A stretch of 64,000 bases of DNA. Origin: Enterobacter sp. 10-1 (lineage in GTDB: Bacteria; Pseudomonadota; Gammaproteobacteria; Enterobacterales; Enterobacteriaceae). The position numbers were made by a program, and so were the translations under genes. Numbering within the stretch: the first letter of the stretch is position 1; every line of letters starts with the position of its first letter. The stretch covers positions 1-64,000 of the forward strand of contig NISF01000011.1 of assembly GCA_002270295.1 (NCBI GenBank), given 5' to 3'. Shown here piece after piece: positions 8,027 through 17,308 of the stretch. A model generated the notes under the pieces. The model had not been told where the DNA came from and did not search any database. It saw only the letters and a list, made by a program, of their open reading frames with translations.

Positions 8027-10699
8027 ATGAATCCTCTTTTATTTACTCCCCGATATCTGCCCGCCGGAGTACGGGTCTCTGCCGTTGCGCTGGCTGTGCT
8101 GGGGGCCTTGACGTGCCCGTCACGCGCAGCTGACTGGTTTAACCCTGCGTTTTTATCCGGGGATGGTACGGAAGTGGCGGACCTGTCACGCTTTGAAAGC
8201 GGTGCCGGTCAGGCACCGGGCGTCTACCGGGTGGATGTCTGGCTCAATGAGGAGTTTGTCACCACACAGAATGTCCGTTTTGAAGCGGATGAAACACCGG
8301 TCGCAGACGGTCAGAGCACACCGGTTTCAGCGCACCGTGGTTCTGCCAATGAGGCTGCCGGAATGCCCCGGGATGATACAGGTCTGGTGCCTTGTCTGAC
8401 GATGAAGTGGCTGAAACGACTGGGTGTCGCCACCTCCGGTGTTCCGGCCCTGCAGGGAATAAAAAGCGATGACGGACAGTGCCTGGACTTCAGGGCGCTG
8501 TTCCCGGGGGCCGGGTCTCACTACGATTTCTCCTCACAGCGTTTGGTTCTTACCTTTCCTCAGGCTGTTATTCAGAGTAGCGTCCGGGGATATATTCCGC
8601 CGGAAGAATGGGATGAGGGGATTAACGCCGGCCTGCTGAACTATACCTTCACCGGCGATAAGGGACGTGACAGTGACAGCTATTACCTGAACCTGAATGG
8701 TGGGCTGAATCTGGGGGCGTGGCGGCTGCGCCATAACGGGGCCTGGAGCTATTCGGATTATAAAAATGGTTACCGGACAAACCGGTGGCAGAGTATTTCC
8801 ACCTATGCACAGCGCACGGTCATTCCGCTGAAGAGTGAGCTGATTCTGGGGGACAGCAGCAGCAGCAGTGATGTATTTGACAGTCTGGGCTTTCGTGGCG
8901 CGCGGTTGTACACCTCAGACCCGATGTATCCGGACAGTCAGCAGGGTTATGCCCCGACGGTCAGGGGGCTGGCTTCCGGTCGTTCAAAAGTGACAGTCAG
9001 ACAGAACGGGTATGTGATTTATCAGAACACCGTCCAGGCTGGCGCCTTTGAAATTACCGACCTGAACCCGACGTCGTCCAGCGGTGACCTTGACGTCACA
9101 GTGGAAAGCGAGTCAGGCGATGTTCAGCACTACAGGGTGCCCTATTCGACGGTACCGTTGCTTCAGCGCGAAGGGCGACTGAAGTATGACCTCGTTGCCG
9201 GTCGCTACCGGAGCGGGATGCATGACAAGAGTTCACCTTTCTTTGCGCAGGGCACGCTGGCCCGAGGGTTTGCCGGCGGGTACACCTTGTATGGCGGTAC
9301 ACAGCAGGCCGGGCGATATCAGTCCCTGGCCGGCGGCATCGGGCAGAACCTCGGCACGTGGGGGGCGGTTTCCGCCGACCTGACCAGCGCCTGGAGCCGG
9401 CTGGCAGATGACAGCCGTCATCAGGGACAGTCATTGCGTTTTTTATACAACAAGTCGCTGAACGGGTTTGGCACAAATTTCCAGCTGCTAGGCTATCGCT
9501 ACTCCACGCGCGGTTTCTACACCCTGAGCGAGGTGGCATGGGACGCGATGGAAGGATACCAGTACGCCTGGAAGGATGAGGGTAATGGCCAGGGGTATCG
9601 TTACGAACCGCTGAGTTATCACAACCTGCGCCGCAGTAAGAAAGGGCGGTTCCAGATGAACATCTCCCAGCAGTTGGGGGACCTGGGTTCGCTCTATCTG
9701 TCAGGAAGTCAGCAGACCTACTGGAATGCCACCGGGAAAGATTCCTGGTATCAGGCAGGATTCTCCAGCGGCTGGCACGGCATCAGCTACAACCTGTCGT
9801 ATGCCCTTAACCGCAGTACCGGGCTGTCCGGGGATAACCGGCTGCTGTCGCTGAGTGTCTCTGTACCGTTCGGTAGCTTCCTGGGGCATAACAGGCCGGA
9901 ACATGAGGCGCTGAACAGTCTGTATGCCACGGCACTGGCCAGCCGGGACCAGGACGGCGTGACCCGGGTACAAACCGGGGTTAGCGGGACTCTGCTGAAG
10001 GAGCACAACCTCAGCTACAGCGTGATGCAGGGTCACAGCAATGGTTCAGGTAACAGTGGCAGTGCCAGCGCATCACTGCGTGGGGGGTACGGCTCGGCCA
10101 GTGCCGGCTACAGCTACAGCCGTTACGACCACCGGGTTAACTGGGACGTGTCCGGCGGGGTGGTTGCTCACGCCGACGGGGTGACGTTCGGGCAGGAACT
10201 CGGTGACACCAATGTGCTGATAAAAGCACCGGGGGCGAAGGGGGTGCATGTGGAAAATGGCAACGGCGTGAAGACGGACTGGCGAGGCTACACGGTACTG
10301 CCGTACGCGACGATGTACCGGCGTAACCGGGTGGCACTGGATGTGAACAGTCTGGATATGCACACGGACCTGGACGACAACGTGCAAAGCGTGGTGCCGA
10401 CGCAGGGGGCCCTGGTCAGGGCAGAGTACGGGACGCACACGGGGGTACGTGCCCTGTTGACGCTGATGCACAACAATCGTCCGGTACCGTTCGGTTCGGT
10501 GGTGGCAGAGAAAACGTCTGGCGTGACCGGTATAGTAAGTGAGTCGGGAGAGGTCTACCTGACGGGGGTGCCGCTGGCCGGGGAGCTTGAGGTGGTGTGG
10601 GGCGACAGTGATGCACAGAAATGCAATATGCCGTACCAGCTCCCTCAGAACAGTGAAGATGAGGCTGTGGTTACGATGACAATATCATGTAAGGCGTAA
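8027..10699 (+). CDS. fimbrial outer-membrane usher (FimD/PapC family)
   Basis: This 890-residue usher has a signal peptide ending near SRAADWFNPAFL. Next come the N-terminal periplasmic chaperone-binding domain (about 30-150), the 24-strand barrel with the plug region (RGARLYTSDPMYPDSQQGYAPTVRGLA... about 285-340) and C-terminal periplasmic domains (about 750-890). The last of these has a cysteine pair (KCNMPY, ISCKA). It secretes and orders the pilin subunits. Length and domain order match full-length FimD-type ushers, with no lesion seen. It starts 29 bases after the chaperone gene. Confidence 0.95.
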   Translation: MNPLLFTPRYLPAGVRVSAVALAVLGALTCPSRAADWFNPAFLSGDGTEVADLSRFESGAGQAPGVYRVDVWLNEEFVTTQNVRFEADETPVADGQSTPVSAHRGSANEAAGMPRDDTGLVPCLTMKWLKRLGVATSGVPALQGIKSDDGQCLDFRALFPGAGSHYDFSSQRLVLTFPQAVIQSSVRGYIPPEEWDEGINAGLLNYTFTGDKGRDSDSYYLNLNGGLNLGAWRLRHNGAWSYSDYKNGYRTNRWQSISTYAQRTVIPLKSELILGDSSSSSDVFDSLGFRGARLYTSDPMYPDSQQGYAPTVRGLASGRSKVTVRQNGYVIYQNTVQAGAFEITDLNPTSSSGDLDVTVESESGDVQHYRVPYSTVPLLQREGRLKYDLVAGRYRSGMHDKSSPFFAQGTLARGFAGGYTLYGGTQQAGRYQSLAGGIGQNLGTWGAVSADLTSAWSRLADDSRHQGQSLRFLYNKSLNGFGTNFQLLGYRYSTRGFYTLSEVAWDAMEGYQYAWKDEGNGQGYRYEPLSYHNLRRSKKGRFQMNISQQLGDLGSLYLSGSQQTYWNATGKDSWYQAGFSSGWHGISYNLSYALNRSTGLSGDNRLLSLSVSVPFGSFLGHNRPEHEALNSLYATALASRDQDGVTRVQTGVSGTLLKEHNLSYSVMQGHSNGSGNSGSASASLRGGYGSASAGYSYSRYDHRVNWDVSGGVVAHADGVTFGQELGDTNVLIKAPGAKGVHVENGNGVKTDWRGYTVLPYATMYRRNRVALDVNSLDMHTDLDDNVQSVVPTQGALVRAEYGTHTGVRALLTLMHNNRPVPFGSVVAEKTSGVTGIVSESGEVYLTGVPLAGELEVVWGDSDAQKCNMPYQLPQNSEDEAVVTMTISCKA

Positions 10700-10785
10700 T
10701 AAAATAAGATGAATAATATCCATGATCAATTTACTGCTGTATTGCTGTCAGATTTCAAGATCCCTGAATTACAAGGAGGTAATGA

Positions 10786-11817
10786 GTGAAAGCAATTGAA
10801 AGATATTTTCATGTCATGATTGTTTTTATTTTTTTTATTTATGGTGAATATGTAAACACAGCAAGCGCTGAATCATTTGGACCGTGCATCCCTGTTGGAG
10901 GAACGCATGTTTTTACGTACGATAATGTGAACGGCTCAGTCGATTCAGTAGGTAAAAATAAAGCCGGAGAAGTATTGGAAAATTCTTTTACCTATTCCTT
11001 AGATGGTAAATTTAGTACAACAGGTTGTAATGCCAAAGCTGCTGGATACATAACAACAACCAGTTCTCTCCCTAAATTGTCAAATGATGGTCAAAGGACC
11101 TGGTATGTTCTGAATGAATATCTGGCCGTTTCATTTGAGTCATGGGTTGGCGGGTACGTAAGCAAATATATACCAGTGCCATTCATCTCTGAATCAAATA
11201 AAACTGTTACCAGCTCCCAGTCCGTGTGGTCATCAGGGAGTAAGGGGAGGGTATCATTAAAAATTATAAAACCATTTGTTGGTTTCTCGGCATTTAGTAA
11301 AAGCGTTTTACATACTCAAATTTCAAAATCTCCTGATATTGGCGAGGCCGGACCCTATGTATCTGAACTCTTTATGTCAGGGGAAGTAGATGTTCCACAA
11401 AGTTGTGAATTAAATTCAGGGGATTATATTACAATGAGTTTCGGAGATATTGGTGCTCCGTCGTTTTCACAGGCTGGTGCCGGCAACAGGCCTGCTGGTA
11501 TCAATCCTCAGACAAAAAACATTGGAATTAAATGTAAGAATATGGATGCTCAGGCTATGTTGTCCATGCGTCTTGAGGCTGACAAGGTATCTGGCAATGT
11601 CATGGTGTCGGATAATAAGGATGTGGGGTTTATTATCGCTGATGTAGACCATAAACCTCTCACCCCCAACAACATTGACAGCAAAATACCATTCAGACTG
11701 GATGACAACTTTTCTGCTACGGTTCCTGTGTCTGCCTGGCCTGTCAGTGTTACGGGAAATAAACCTGCAGAAGGTAAATTTACTGCAGCAGGTTATTTGC
11801 GTGTTGATTTCGACTGA
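10786..11817 (+). CDS. two-domain fimbrial tip adhesin
   Basis: This 343-residue protein begins at a GTG preceded by AAGGAGGT. The hydrophobic N-terminus (MIVFIFFIYGEYVNTASA) serves as signal peptide. Residues about 25-190 form a receptor-binding domain I cannot assign, with few matches in memory. Residues about 200-343 are a FimH-like pilin domain (PQSCELNSGDYITMSFGDIGAPS... ending AAGYLRVDFD). Genes at this place in usher operons encode the tip lectin. The gene is clearly more AT-rich than the usher and chaperone genes, which suggests that the adhesin was exchanged independently. The receptor cannot be predicted. Confidence 0.85.
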   Translation: MKAIERYFHVMIVFIFFIYGEYVNTASAESFGPCIPVGGTHVFTYDNVNGSVDSVGKNKAGEVLENSFTYSLDGKFSTTGCNAKAAGYITTTSSLPKLSNDGQRTWYVLNEYLAVSFESWVGGYVSKYIPVPFISESNKTVTSSQSVWSSGSKGRVSLKIIKPFVGFSAFSKSVLHTQISKSPDIGEAGPYVSELFMSGEVDVPQSCELNSGDYITMSFGDIGAPSFSQAGAGNRPAGINPQTKNIGIKCKNMDAQAMLSMRLEADKVSGNVMVSDNKDVGFIIADVDHKPLTPNNIDSKIPFRLDDNFSATVPVSAWPVSVTGNKPAEGKFTAAGYLRVDFD

Positions 11818-11833
11818 GTAGGGCGGGAGATAT

Positions 11834-12412
11834 ATGATGAGTCTTGAAGAAAAATACGGTACGCTGGGGCTGTTAGTAATCGCGTTTTTTATCTCTTCTC
11901 TACTGGCATTCGCCCCTGCCAATGAAGTATATGCGGATGAGCTAGCTCCTGACGGAAGTGGGCTTGCGAGGATAAACATCAGGCTTACCGGCAATATCGT
12001 GGCACTGTCTTGTGAGGTCGATCCAGCCGATGTGGATAAAACTGTCAATCTGGGGGACTGGTCGATCGGGCAGCTCGCTTATCCCGGTGGACACTCCGAA
12101 GCAGTAGATTTCGCGATTAATCTTACGGGGTGTGCCGCCAGTGGTGTTAAATTGACCTTTACCGGTGATGCAGACTCCAGTAACAGCAGTCTGCTCGCAC
12201 TTAATGACCAGAGTTCAGCAACCGGAGTGGCTGTGGAAATTATGGATGGTTTGCATAAACGACTACCTTTAAACGAGGCGACCGAAAGAGTTGCAGTGGA
12301 TAATAATGGTAATGCCAGTCTTAATTTATCCGCTCGTTATCTTTCGACTGACGGAAGAGTGACTGCAGGTTCGGCGAATGCCGACAGTGTTTTCGCCTTG
12401 ACTTATGATTGA
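11834..12412 (+). CDS. minor fimbrial subunit, tip or adaptor type
   Basis: This 192-residue pilin has an N-terminal hydrophobic stretch (LGLLVIAFFISSLLAFAPANEVYA) and the classic features INIRLTGNIVALSCEVDPAD, a second cysteine at NLTGCAASG, and a C-terminal ADSVFALTYD strand. It follows the adhesin by 16 bases with a GGGAGATAT ribosome site. It probably links the adhesin to the rod as FimF and FimG do. It is the last gene of the operon. IS21 debris begins about 60 bases after it. Confidence 0.85.
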   Translation: MMSLEEKYGTLGLLVIAFFISSLLAFAPANEVYADELAPDGSGLARINIRLTGNIVALSCEVDPADVDKTVNLGDWSIGQLAYPGGHSEAVDFAINLTGCAASGVKLTFTGDADSSNSSLLALNDQSSATGVAVEIMDGLHKRLPLNEATERVAVDNNGNASLNLSARYLSTDGRVTAGSANADSVFALTYD

Positions 12413-12474
12413 ACTCAAAGCTGATAGAGCCTCAGGGGAAAGAAACTGAGAATTCAAGCGTTATATTGCGTATT

Positions 12475-12545
12475 CCGATGATTCCGGTCAGTGATTCCGG
12501 CGATTTCGATCGTGCTTCCCACGCTGGTTATTTCTTACTTTAGTT
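12475..12545. mobile_element. distal end of the IS21-type remnant
   Basis: The phrases GATTCCGGTCAGTGATTCCGG and ATTTCGATCG here echo the GATTCCG-type repeats at 13545-13700, as expected for the opposite end of the same IS21-family element. About 70 bases remain next to the truncated istA. Confidence 0.45.
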
Positions 12546-12546
12546 T

Positions 12547-13467
12547 TTAACCCGTCTGATCGGTTTGCGCCAGTTTACGCATTGATTCGCCCCTGAGTAG
12601 CTCACTGATGGCCAGATTCAGCACGGCCAGCGTATGGAACACTTCATTCCGCAACCGCATCAGGATCCAGCGCTCCACTACCTGGACGGCATTTTCAACT
12701 TTGGGTTTGTCTTTCGGCTTGCGGGGTCGGGCCGGGATCACGGCCGTGTTGTAGTGCCGGGCCAGCTTACGGTAGTTCTCGTTCAGTACCGGCTCGTAGC
12801 GGTCTGCGCGGCTGACTGCCGCTTTCAGGTTATCCGGGATGAGAAGCTGAGGAACACCGCCGAAGAACTCGAACGCCCTGACGTGGGCCATCAGCCAGCT
12901 TTCCTGCCGCTGGTTTTCACAGGCTTCAACATAGGTGTAGTTTGAGGCACCGAGCGTGGCGACGAAGATGTGCGCCTGCCGTACCTCGCCCGTATCCGGG
13001 TTGATAACCGGGATCGTCGGCCCGCAGAAGTCGAGGAACAGCTTCTCACCGGCAACATGATGCTGACGCATACTGCGTTTTTGCTGCTTCAGCCACTCAC
13101 CATAGAGGTTACAGAACTGGCTGTACCCGTAGGCGTTTTCGCCGGCTTCCTGTTGATATTCCTGCCAGAGCAGGATTTTGGTCATCCCTTTACGCTTCAG
13201 TTCCTGATGGCACTGCGGGAAGTCGGGCATCCGTTTATGGCTGTCGCTGGCGCGTCCGGTATAGAGCAACGCTTCGAGTTGTGATTCCGTCATCTCTTCT
13301 GGCAGGGGCCACGCCAGCTGGCTCCCCCTGAAGCGGGTGACCACATCAGATACAGTGCTGCACCCGATATTCAGACAGGCTGAGATGCTCCTGTTGGGCA
13401 GGTGACAGTCAAATTTCAGGCGCAGCAGTTCTTTAATTTTACTCATCCGCATTCTCAGTCTTGCCAT
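12547..13467 (-). pseudogene. IS21-family transposase IstA, C-terminally truncated
   Basis: This 306-residue frame on the minus strand carries the IstA HTH region (RSISACLNIGCSTVSDVVTRF) and the DDE core: the first aspartate in GEKLFLDFCGPTIPV, the second in QLLIPDNLKAAV and the glutamate in KPKDKPKVENAVQVVERWI. Full IstA is about 500 residues. Here homology ends at LLRGESMRKLAQT and the istB ATPase gene is absent, so an internal deletion has removed the second half of the element. It could not transpose alone. Confidence 0.9.
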
Positions 13468-13544
13468 GGCGACACTCCTCCGGAAGATGCGTTATCAGGA
13501 GAAAGTGTTGTCCATTGTTTTAAAAGTGAAAAGCGCGGGATTCC

Positions 13545-13700
13545 GACGACAGGATCACCGATTCCGACAATCCGATCACGGATTCCGGAGCCAGGATCAC
13601 GGATTCCGACGGCGGGCCAAATCTGGCCGGAACAAATCGGAATTCGTGGTCGAATTAAATCGGAAAGTCCGATCGGATTAAATCGGAATCAATGGTCGGT
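13545..13700. repeat. multiple terminal repeats of the IS21-type element
   Basis: About seven spaced copies of GATTCCG or its complement CGGAAT, together with GGATCACGGATTCCG-type phrases, lie upstream of istA. IS21 elements carry such multiple terminal repeats as transposase binding sites. The same motif appears at the other edge near 12480. Confidence 0.6.
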
Positions 13701-13756
13701 TTGGGTCGGAATACGCACACATGAGTAACATTATTGGCAGGGCCAACTTATTGCTA

Positions 13757-13777
13757 ACCACCTCCATAGGAGGTGGT
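13757..13777. terminator. perfect hairpin downstream of the secreted-protein gene
   Basis: ACCACCTCC and GGAGGTGGT form a nine-base perfect stem around ATA. It lies 34 bases past the stop codon of the minus-strand gene at 13811-14344 and may end its transcript, though it lacks a clear T-run. Confidence 0.45.
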
Positions 13778-13810
13778 GTTCATGCAGGGCTTAAAGAAGA
13801 ATGGATGTGG

Positions 13811-14344
13811 CTACTTCCCGTCACAATATGATCTGAAGTTATTTATTGCTCCCTTCATATCACTGGCTTTTAGCTCAAATGTTTTACTTTTATCTCCCTC
13901 TGGAGTCCAGACTTTCACCTGTACGTCATTTTTAGCTATTTCCAGATCATGGATTAGGCTAAGAGTACTGTCTGTATCATAAGATTTGACTGTTAATGCA
14001 TCAGGGGCTTTTTCGTTGAGCTTTCTGCTGGCAGTAAATTTGACCGGATGGTTATTATCTACCCGGATTTCTATATTAACCGGTGCATCCGTCGCAACAT
14101 TAAGATCATTTTTCGGGCTGTAATAGGAAATTCCTCCGGGTTTTCCACCAACACATTCAAGAGCAATACCCTGGTGTAACTCTCCATTATCAGCAGTTAG
14201 TTTTCCATTCTCGGGTAAAACTGTTGCTACAGGTCTGTGGGGAGTAGCCTCTTTATTCTGCATAACTGTATCCGCAGATGCCATTTTTGCACCAGAAAAC
14301 ATCCCAAGAACCAGGAACGATACTTTCAACAATTTTCCGTTCAT
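13811..14344 (-). CDS. secreted or periplasmic protein of unknown function
   Basis: This 177-residue protein has a clear signal peptide (MNGKLLKVSFLVLGMFSGAKMASA, cut before DTV). The mature part is polar with two cysteines (ALECVGGK and RSYCDGK), which could form a disulphide, and a predicted beta-rich middle (VNIEIRVDNNHPVKFTASRKL). I do not recognise the family. Low GC and isolation between two IS remnants suggest it was brought in separately from the fimbrial genes. The start is supported by a GGAGAAATATA ribosome site on the minus strand. Confidence 0.7.
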   Translation of the reverse strand: MNGKLLKVSFLVLGMFSGAKMASADTVMQNKEATPHRPVATVLPENGKLTADNGELHQGIALECVGGKPGGISYYSPKNDLNVATDAPVNIEIRVDNNHPVKFTASRKLNEKAPDALTVKSYDTDSTLSLIHDLEIAKNDVQVKVWTPEGDKSKTFELKASDMKGAINNFRSYCDGK

Positions 14345-14503
14345 TATATTTCTCCATAATGATTACTGAATCAGTAAGACATCTGAAAACAGATTGCTCC
14401 CACCCTGATCACTACAGCTGTCATTGTCCTGTATTGACAGTCAACCGGGCATCAACGGTATCCGGGAAAGATTTCTTTGTCCACCGCGCCCACCGACACC
14501 ATG

Positions 14504-15443
14504 GTAAGCGTACAGCATGAACCGTCTGGTCATAATCTGAAGCATCCGACAAAGTGGTGTCCACCAAAATAAGTAGTGGGAACCAAAGTGTCAGACATGC
14601 AGAAAAATATGACTCCCGGCAGGCGTAAAGGCTGCCCTAACTATTCTCCTGAGTTTAAACAGCAGCTCGTTGCTGCCTCCTGCGAACCCGGGATATCCAT
14701 CTCAAAACTGGCGCTTGAAAATGGCATTAACGCCAATCTGTTGTTCAAATGGCGCCAGCAATGGCGCGAGGGAAAGCTGCTATTACCTTCTTCAGACAGC
14801 CCTCAGCTACTTCCTGTGACTCTCGATGCAGCTGCCGTACAGCCAGAACCGCCCGCAGAGGACCCGGAAACCCTCAGTATCAGCTGTGAGGTAACGTTCC
14901 GGCACGGGATGCTCCGCCTCAATGGCACTGTCAGCGAAAAGCTTGAAGCCCTGAAGCGAATCGGCGAGCTGTACGCCGTTGAGGCGGAGATAAGGGGAAT
15001 GCCGGCGGAACAACGGCTTGCTGAACGTCAGCGGAAAACGAAACCGCTGCTTAGTACCCTGGAAAGCTGGTTGCGTGAAAAGATGAAAACGCTGTCGCGA
15101 CACTCGGAGCTGGCGAAGGCGTTCACGTATGCGCTAAACCAGTGGCCGGCGCTGACGTACTATGCAGATGATGGCTGGGCCGAGGCGGACAATAACATCG
15201 CTGAAAATGCGCTGCGGATGGTCAGTCTGGGGAGAAAGAACTGGCTGTTCTTCGGCTCTGACCACGGTGGTGAGCGGGGAGCACTGCTGTACAGCCTGAT
15301 CGGGACGTGCAAACTGAACAGCGTGGATCCAGAAGGCTACCTCCGCTATGTGCTTGACGTCATCGCCGACTGGCCAGTCAACCGGGTCAGCGAACTGCTA
15401 CCCTGGCGCATCCCTGTCAATACGGCTCTCGCTGTACGCTTAC
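14504..15443 (+). mobile_element. internally deleted IS66-family element with both terminal repeats
   Basis: Matching 13-base terminal repeats GTAAGCGTACAGC (14504-14516) and GCTGTACGCTTAC (15431-15443) bound a 940-base element. An intact IS66 of this kind is about 2.5 kb with tnpA, tnpB and tnpC. Here tnpB and two thirds of tnpC are deleted. The flanking octamers ACACCATG and CAGGATTA do not match, so no target duplication is visible. The ends look mobilisable if a transposase is supplied from elsewhere. Confidence 0.8.
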
Positions 15444-15460
15444 CAGGATTATCAATATGA
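14576..15460 (+). pseudogene. in-frame fusion of IS66 TnpA and TnpC C-terminus
   Basis: One 294-residue frame starts as IS66 TnpA (PNYSPEFKQQLVAASCEPGISISKLALENGINANLLFKWRQQW, an HTH domain, residues about 8-120). It changes after TVSEKLEAL into the last third of TnpC (RIGELYAVEAEIRGMPAEQRL...WAEADNNIAENALRMVSLGRKNWLFFGSDHGG). The TnpC aspartates of the DDE site are deleted; the glutamate region (NNIAENALR) remains. The product could still bind element ends through the TnpA-type HTH and so act as a repressor, but it cannot cut DNA. Its stop overlaps the start of the next gene by four bases. Confidence 0.85.
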
Positions 15461-16338
15461 CAGACAATAATAGACCCCTCCTGTGGCGTAAGCCGCTTCA
15501 GGATGGCGTGCTGAATTCTGTTGGATATCCGACGACCTTACGTCGTCGGATCGACAATGGTGCTCTGGAAATAAAAAAACCACAGCGGCAGGACACTATC
15601 TGGTTGCGTTCAATTGTCAGCTGGCACAGATGGCTCGGCAGTGATAAAAACACTATTCTCTACCTGCGACCCGGCCATGATGGTAATTATGTCTACCTGC
15701 AACGCCATATCCCGCAGCTGGACGGCCTGGTAAGCGGCGAGATTACAGAAAATTATCGGTGCGATATCTCCAGTATCGGGGGGCTGAGCTCGTCGGGAGA
15801 GGATGACCTGAACATATCTCAGCTGAATGATTTTGCGTTACAGCGTTGTTCTGAAATCACAATACCGGTCAGTTCCGAACAGCTGGCGCGAAATCTCAGT
15901 CGCTACACAGCACGGCTGTCGCAGATGGTGTTCAGCCAGTTCTCCTGGGCACCGGATCGGCTTTACTGGAACAATGTCGACGGCGCCCACCATTTTGCAG
16001 CAGCCCGTTTCCTGGCAACACAGTTGAGTCAGCCGGTTTCTCTGACAGGCCAGTTGAACACCTATAGTATAAATCCGCAAAAAATACGGCAGCTGACGGC
16101 GCAGTGGGATTTGTTCCTGGTACCGGAGGGAATTGTCTATGGCGAATTTAAAGACGCGCTATTGCGACTGAAATGCCCGTTTGGCGTATCCAATCCTCCT
16201 CACTGGGAAAATGGAGACGAGCAGCATTTCCGGGTTATCTGGCTGGAGCGGCACCAAACGGCTCCGGCGCGCGTATCACGCCTGCTGGCGCAGGCAGGAT
16301 TTCCGTCACTCAGTCAGCAGTTGAGTGAGCTGAAATAG
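15457..16338 (+). CDS. unrecognised 293-residue cytoplasmic protein
   Basis: The protein starts MTDNNRPLLWRKPLQDGVLNSVGYP. It is soluble with no signal peptide or membrane segment and no motif I can name. It is tryptophan- and histidine-rich (SWHRWLGSDKN, NNVDGAHHFAAARFLATQL) and ends in a helical SQQLSELK. The ATG has AGGA eight bases upstream, just outside the IS66 terminal repeat, so the IS end has landed exactly at the promoter side of this gene. No partner gene is adjacent. I do not know its function. Confidence 0.65.
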   Translation: MTDNNRPLLWRKPLQDGVLNSVGYPTTLRRRIDNGALEIKKPQRQDTIWLRSIVSWHRWLGSDKNTILYLRPGHDGNYVYLQRHIPQLDGLVSGEITENYRCDISSIGGLSSSGEDDLNISQLNDFALQRCSEITIPVSSEQLARNLSRYTARLSQMVFSQFSWAPDRLYWNNVDGAHHFAAARFLATQLSQPVSLTGQLNTYSINPQKIRQLTAQWDLFLVPEGIVYGEFKDALLRLKCPFGVSNPPHWENGDEQHFRVIWLERHQTAPARVSRLLAQAGFPSLSQQLSELK

Positions 16339-16408
16339 TCCAGGGCACGAGTAAAAGTTACTTTTACCAGGATAAACACAGGGGCGAGGTCGTCGCCCCA
16401 TCTTTAGT

Positions 16409-16612
16409 CTATTTCACAAATTTCCATACACCAGGGGGGATTTTGTCATACAATTTCCCCATTGTCAGCTCTGCCAGGCGATGATCCACGGCAGCGTTAA
16501 AATGCTCAAGTTCAGAATCTGAAAGCGAATACTTATTTTTTTCAATAACCTTTTCCAGCGTTTCCCCTGAAGTACAGCGCCTCAATCGTAAAATCCATTC
16601 ATTTTTGGTCAT
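16409..16612 (-). CDS. hha: Hha/YmoA-family nucleoid-associated regulator
   Basis: This 67-residue protein ([67 protein letters not shown]) matches Hha over its whole length, including the conserved LRRC, [16 protein letters not shown] and KLYDKIPxxVWKF blocks. Hha-type proteins bind H-NS and help it silence AT-rich, transferred genes. Plasmid copies are thought to limit the burden of the plasmid on the host. Here the likely targets include the AT-rich protease, adhesin and tra regulatory genes. Confidence 0.95.
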   Translation of the reverse strand: MTKNEWILRLRRCTSGETLEKVIEKNKYSLSDSELEHFNAAVDHRLAELTMGKLYDKIPPGVWKFVK

Positions 16613-16686
16613 TTTTTCTCTGCAGGTTCTGTGTACTGTTTGAAATTCTAATATTCTAAGTATTAAAGTCAGTCATCAACGGACTA

Positions 16687-16932
16687 TTATCTTTGTACTC
16701 TTTTACGAACAAACCATTTTGCGTATATGAGATAAACCACAGAAGTTAGAACTGCGGACAGACTATATATCCACATAACAGGAATCTCTTTATAAAAATT
16801 TATCAACTGGCCGCTGTTATCTGCCAGATCCAGAAGTCCTTTAACATAGTTAGTAACCTGAAATAATTGGTAGAAGGGTTCCATCAAAACATACACAAAA
16901 AATAAATTAAGCAGATATTTTAAAGTCAAATC
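16687..16932 (-). pseudogene. C-terminal part of a small membrane protein cut by an IS110 remnant
   Basis: On the minus strand about 80 codons (HDLTLKYLLNLFFVYVLMEPFYQLFQ...IPVMWIYSLSAVLTSVVYLIYAKWFVRKRVQR) encode two hydrophobic helices with a basic tail. The frame runs back without a natural start into the IS110 fragment, so the N-terminus has been lost or replaced. I do not recognise the parent protein. Confidence 0.5.
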
Positions 16933-16990
16933 ATGCTCATGCCCGTTGAAGGGAGCATGCTGCGCAAAGCAGGCCACCCATCCCGAATAT

Positions 16991-17308
16991 AGCCTTGCCG
17001 GGTTGCTGCACCGCAACCCAGATAGCTCGGGCATCCATCACATCATTCTTGTTGCCCATAACGAATGCTTTAACGAACCGTCCCTGCATCAACCGAACTG
17101 AGTTCCCCATCTTCTCCAGCTCGCGTGCCCAGTGCTGCGATCCACCACATGCCTCCATACCAATCAGGCAAGGTTCCCGATTACTGAAAAATGATAGAAA
17201 ATCCTTGCTGCGTAATTGCTTATCGACCACTTCACCCGTGTGCTTATTGATGAAGTGAACTTGAATCAGACTTTTTGCGATATCAACGCCTACAGGTAGA
17301 TATTTCAT
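16991..17308 (-). pseudogene. IS110-family transposase, N-terminal third
   Basis: MKYLPVGVDIAKSLIQVHFINKHTGEVVDKQLRS...CLIGMEACGGSQHWARELEKMG...MGNKNDVMDARAIWVAVQQPGKA is the N-terminal RuvC-like DEDD domain of an IS110-family transposase (IS1111-like subgroup). Homology stops at residue 106. The C-terminal Tnp20 domain with the catalytic serine is missing. It differs from the IS110 remnant at 4378. Confidence 0.88.

Noticed and set aside
13545..13700. Iterons of a replication origin
   Set aside because: The GATTCCG repeats are irregularly spaced, in both orientations and lie at the end of an IS21 remnant. No rep gene is near.
3787..15443. The IS66 pieces at 3787 and 14504 as two ends of one composite transposon
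   Set aside because: The first piece is an internal tnpC fragment without terminal repeats, and the second has both of its own repeats, so they do not bracket a unit.
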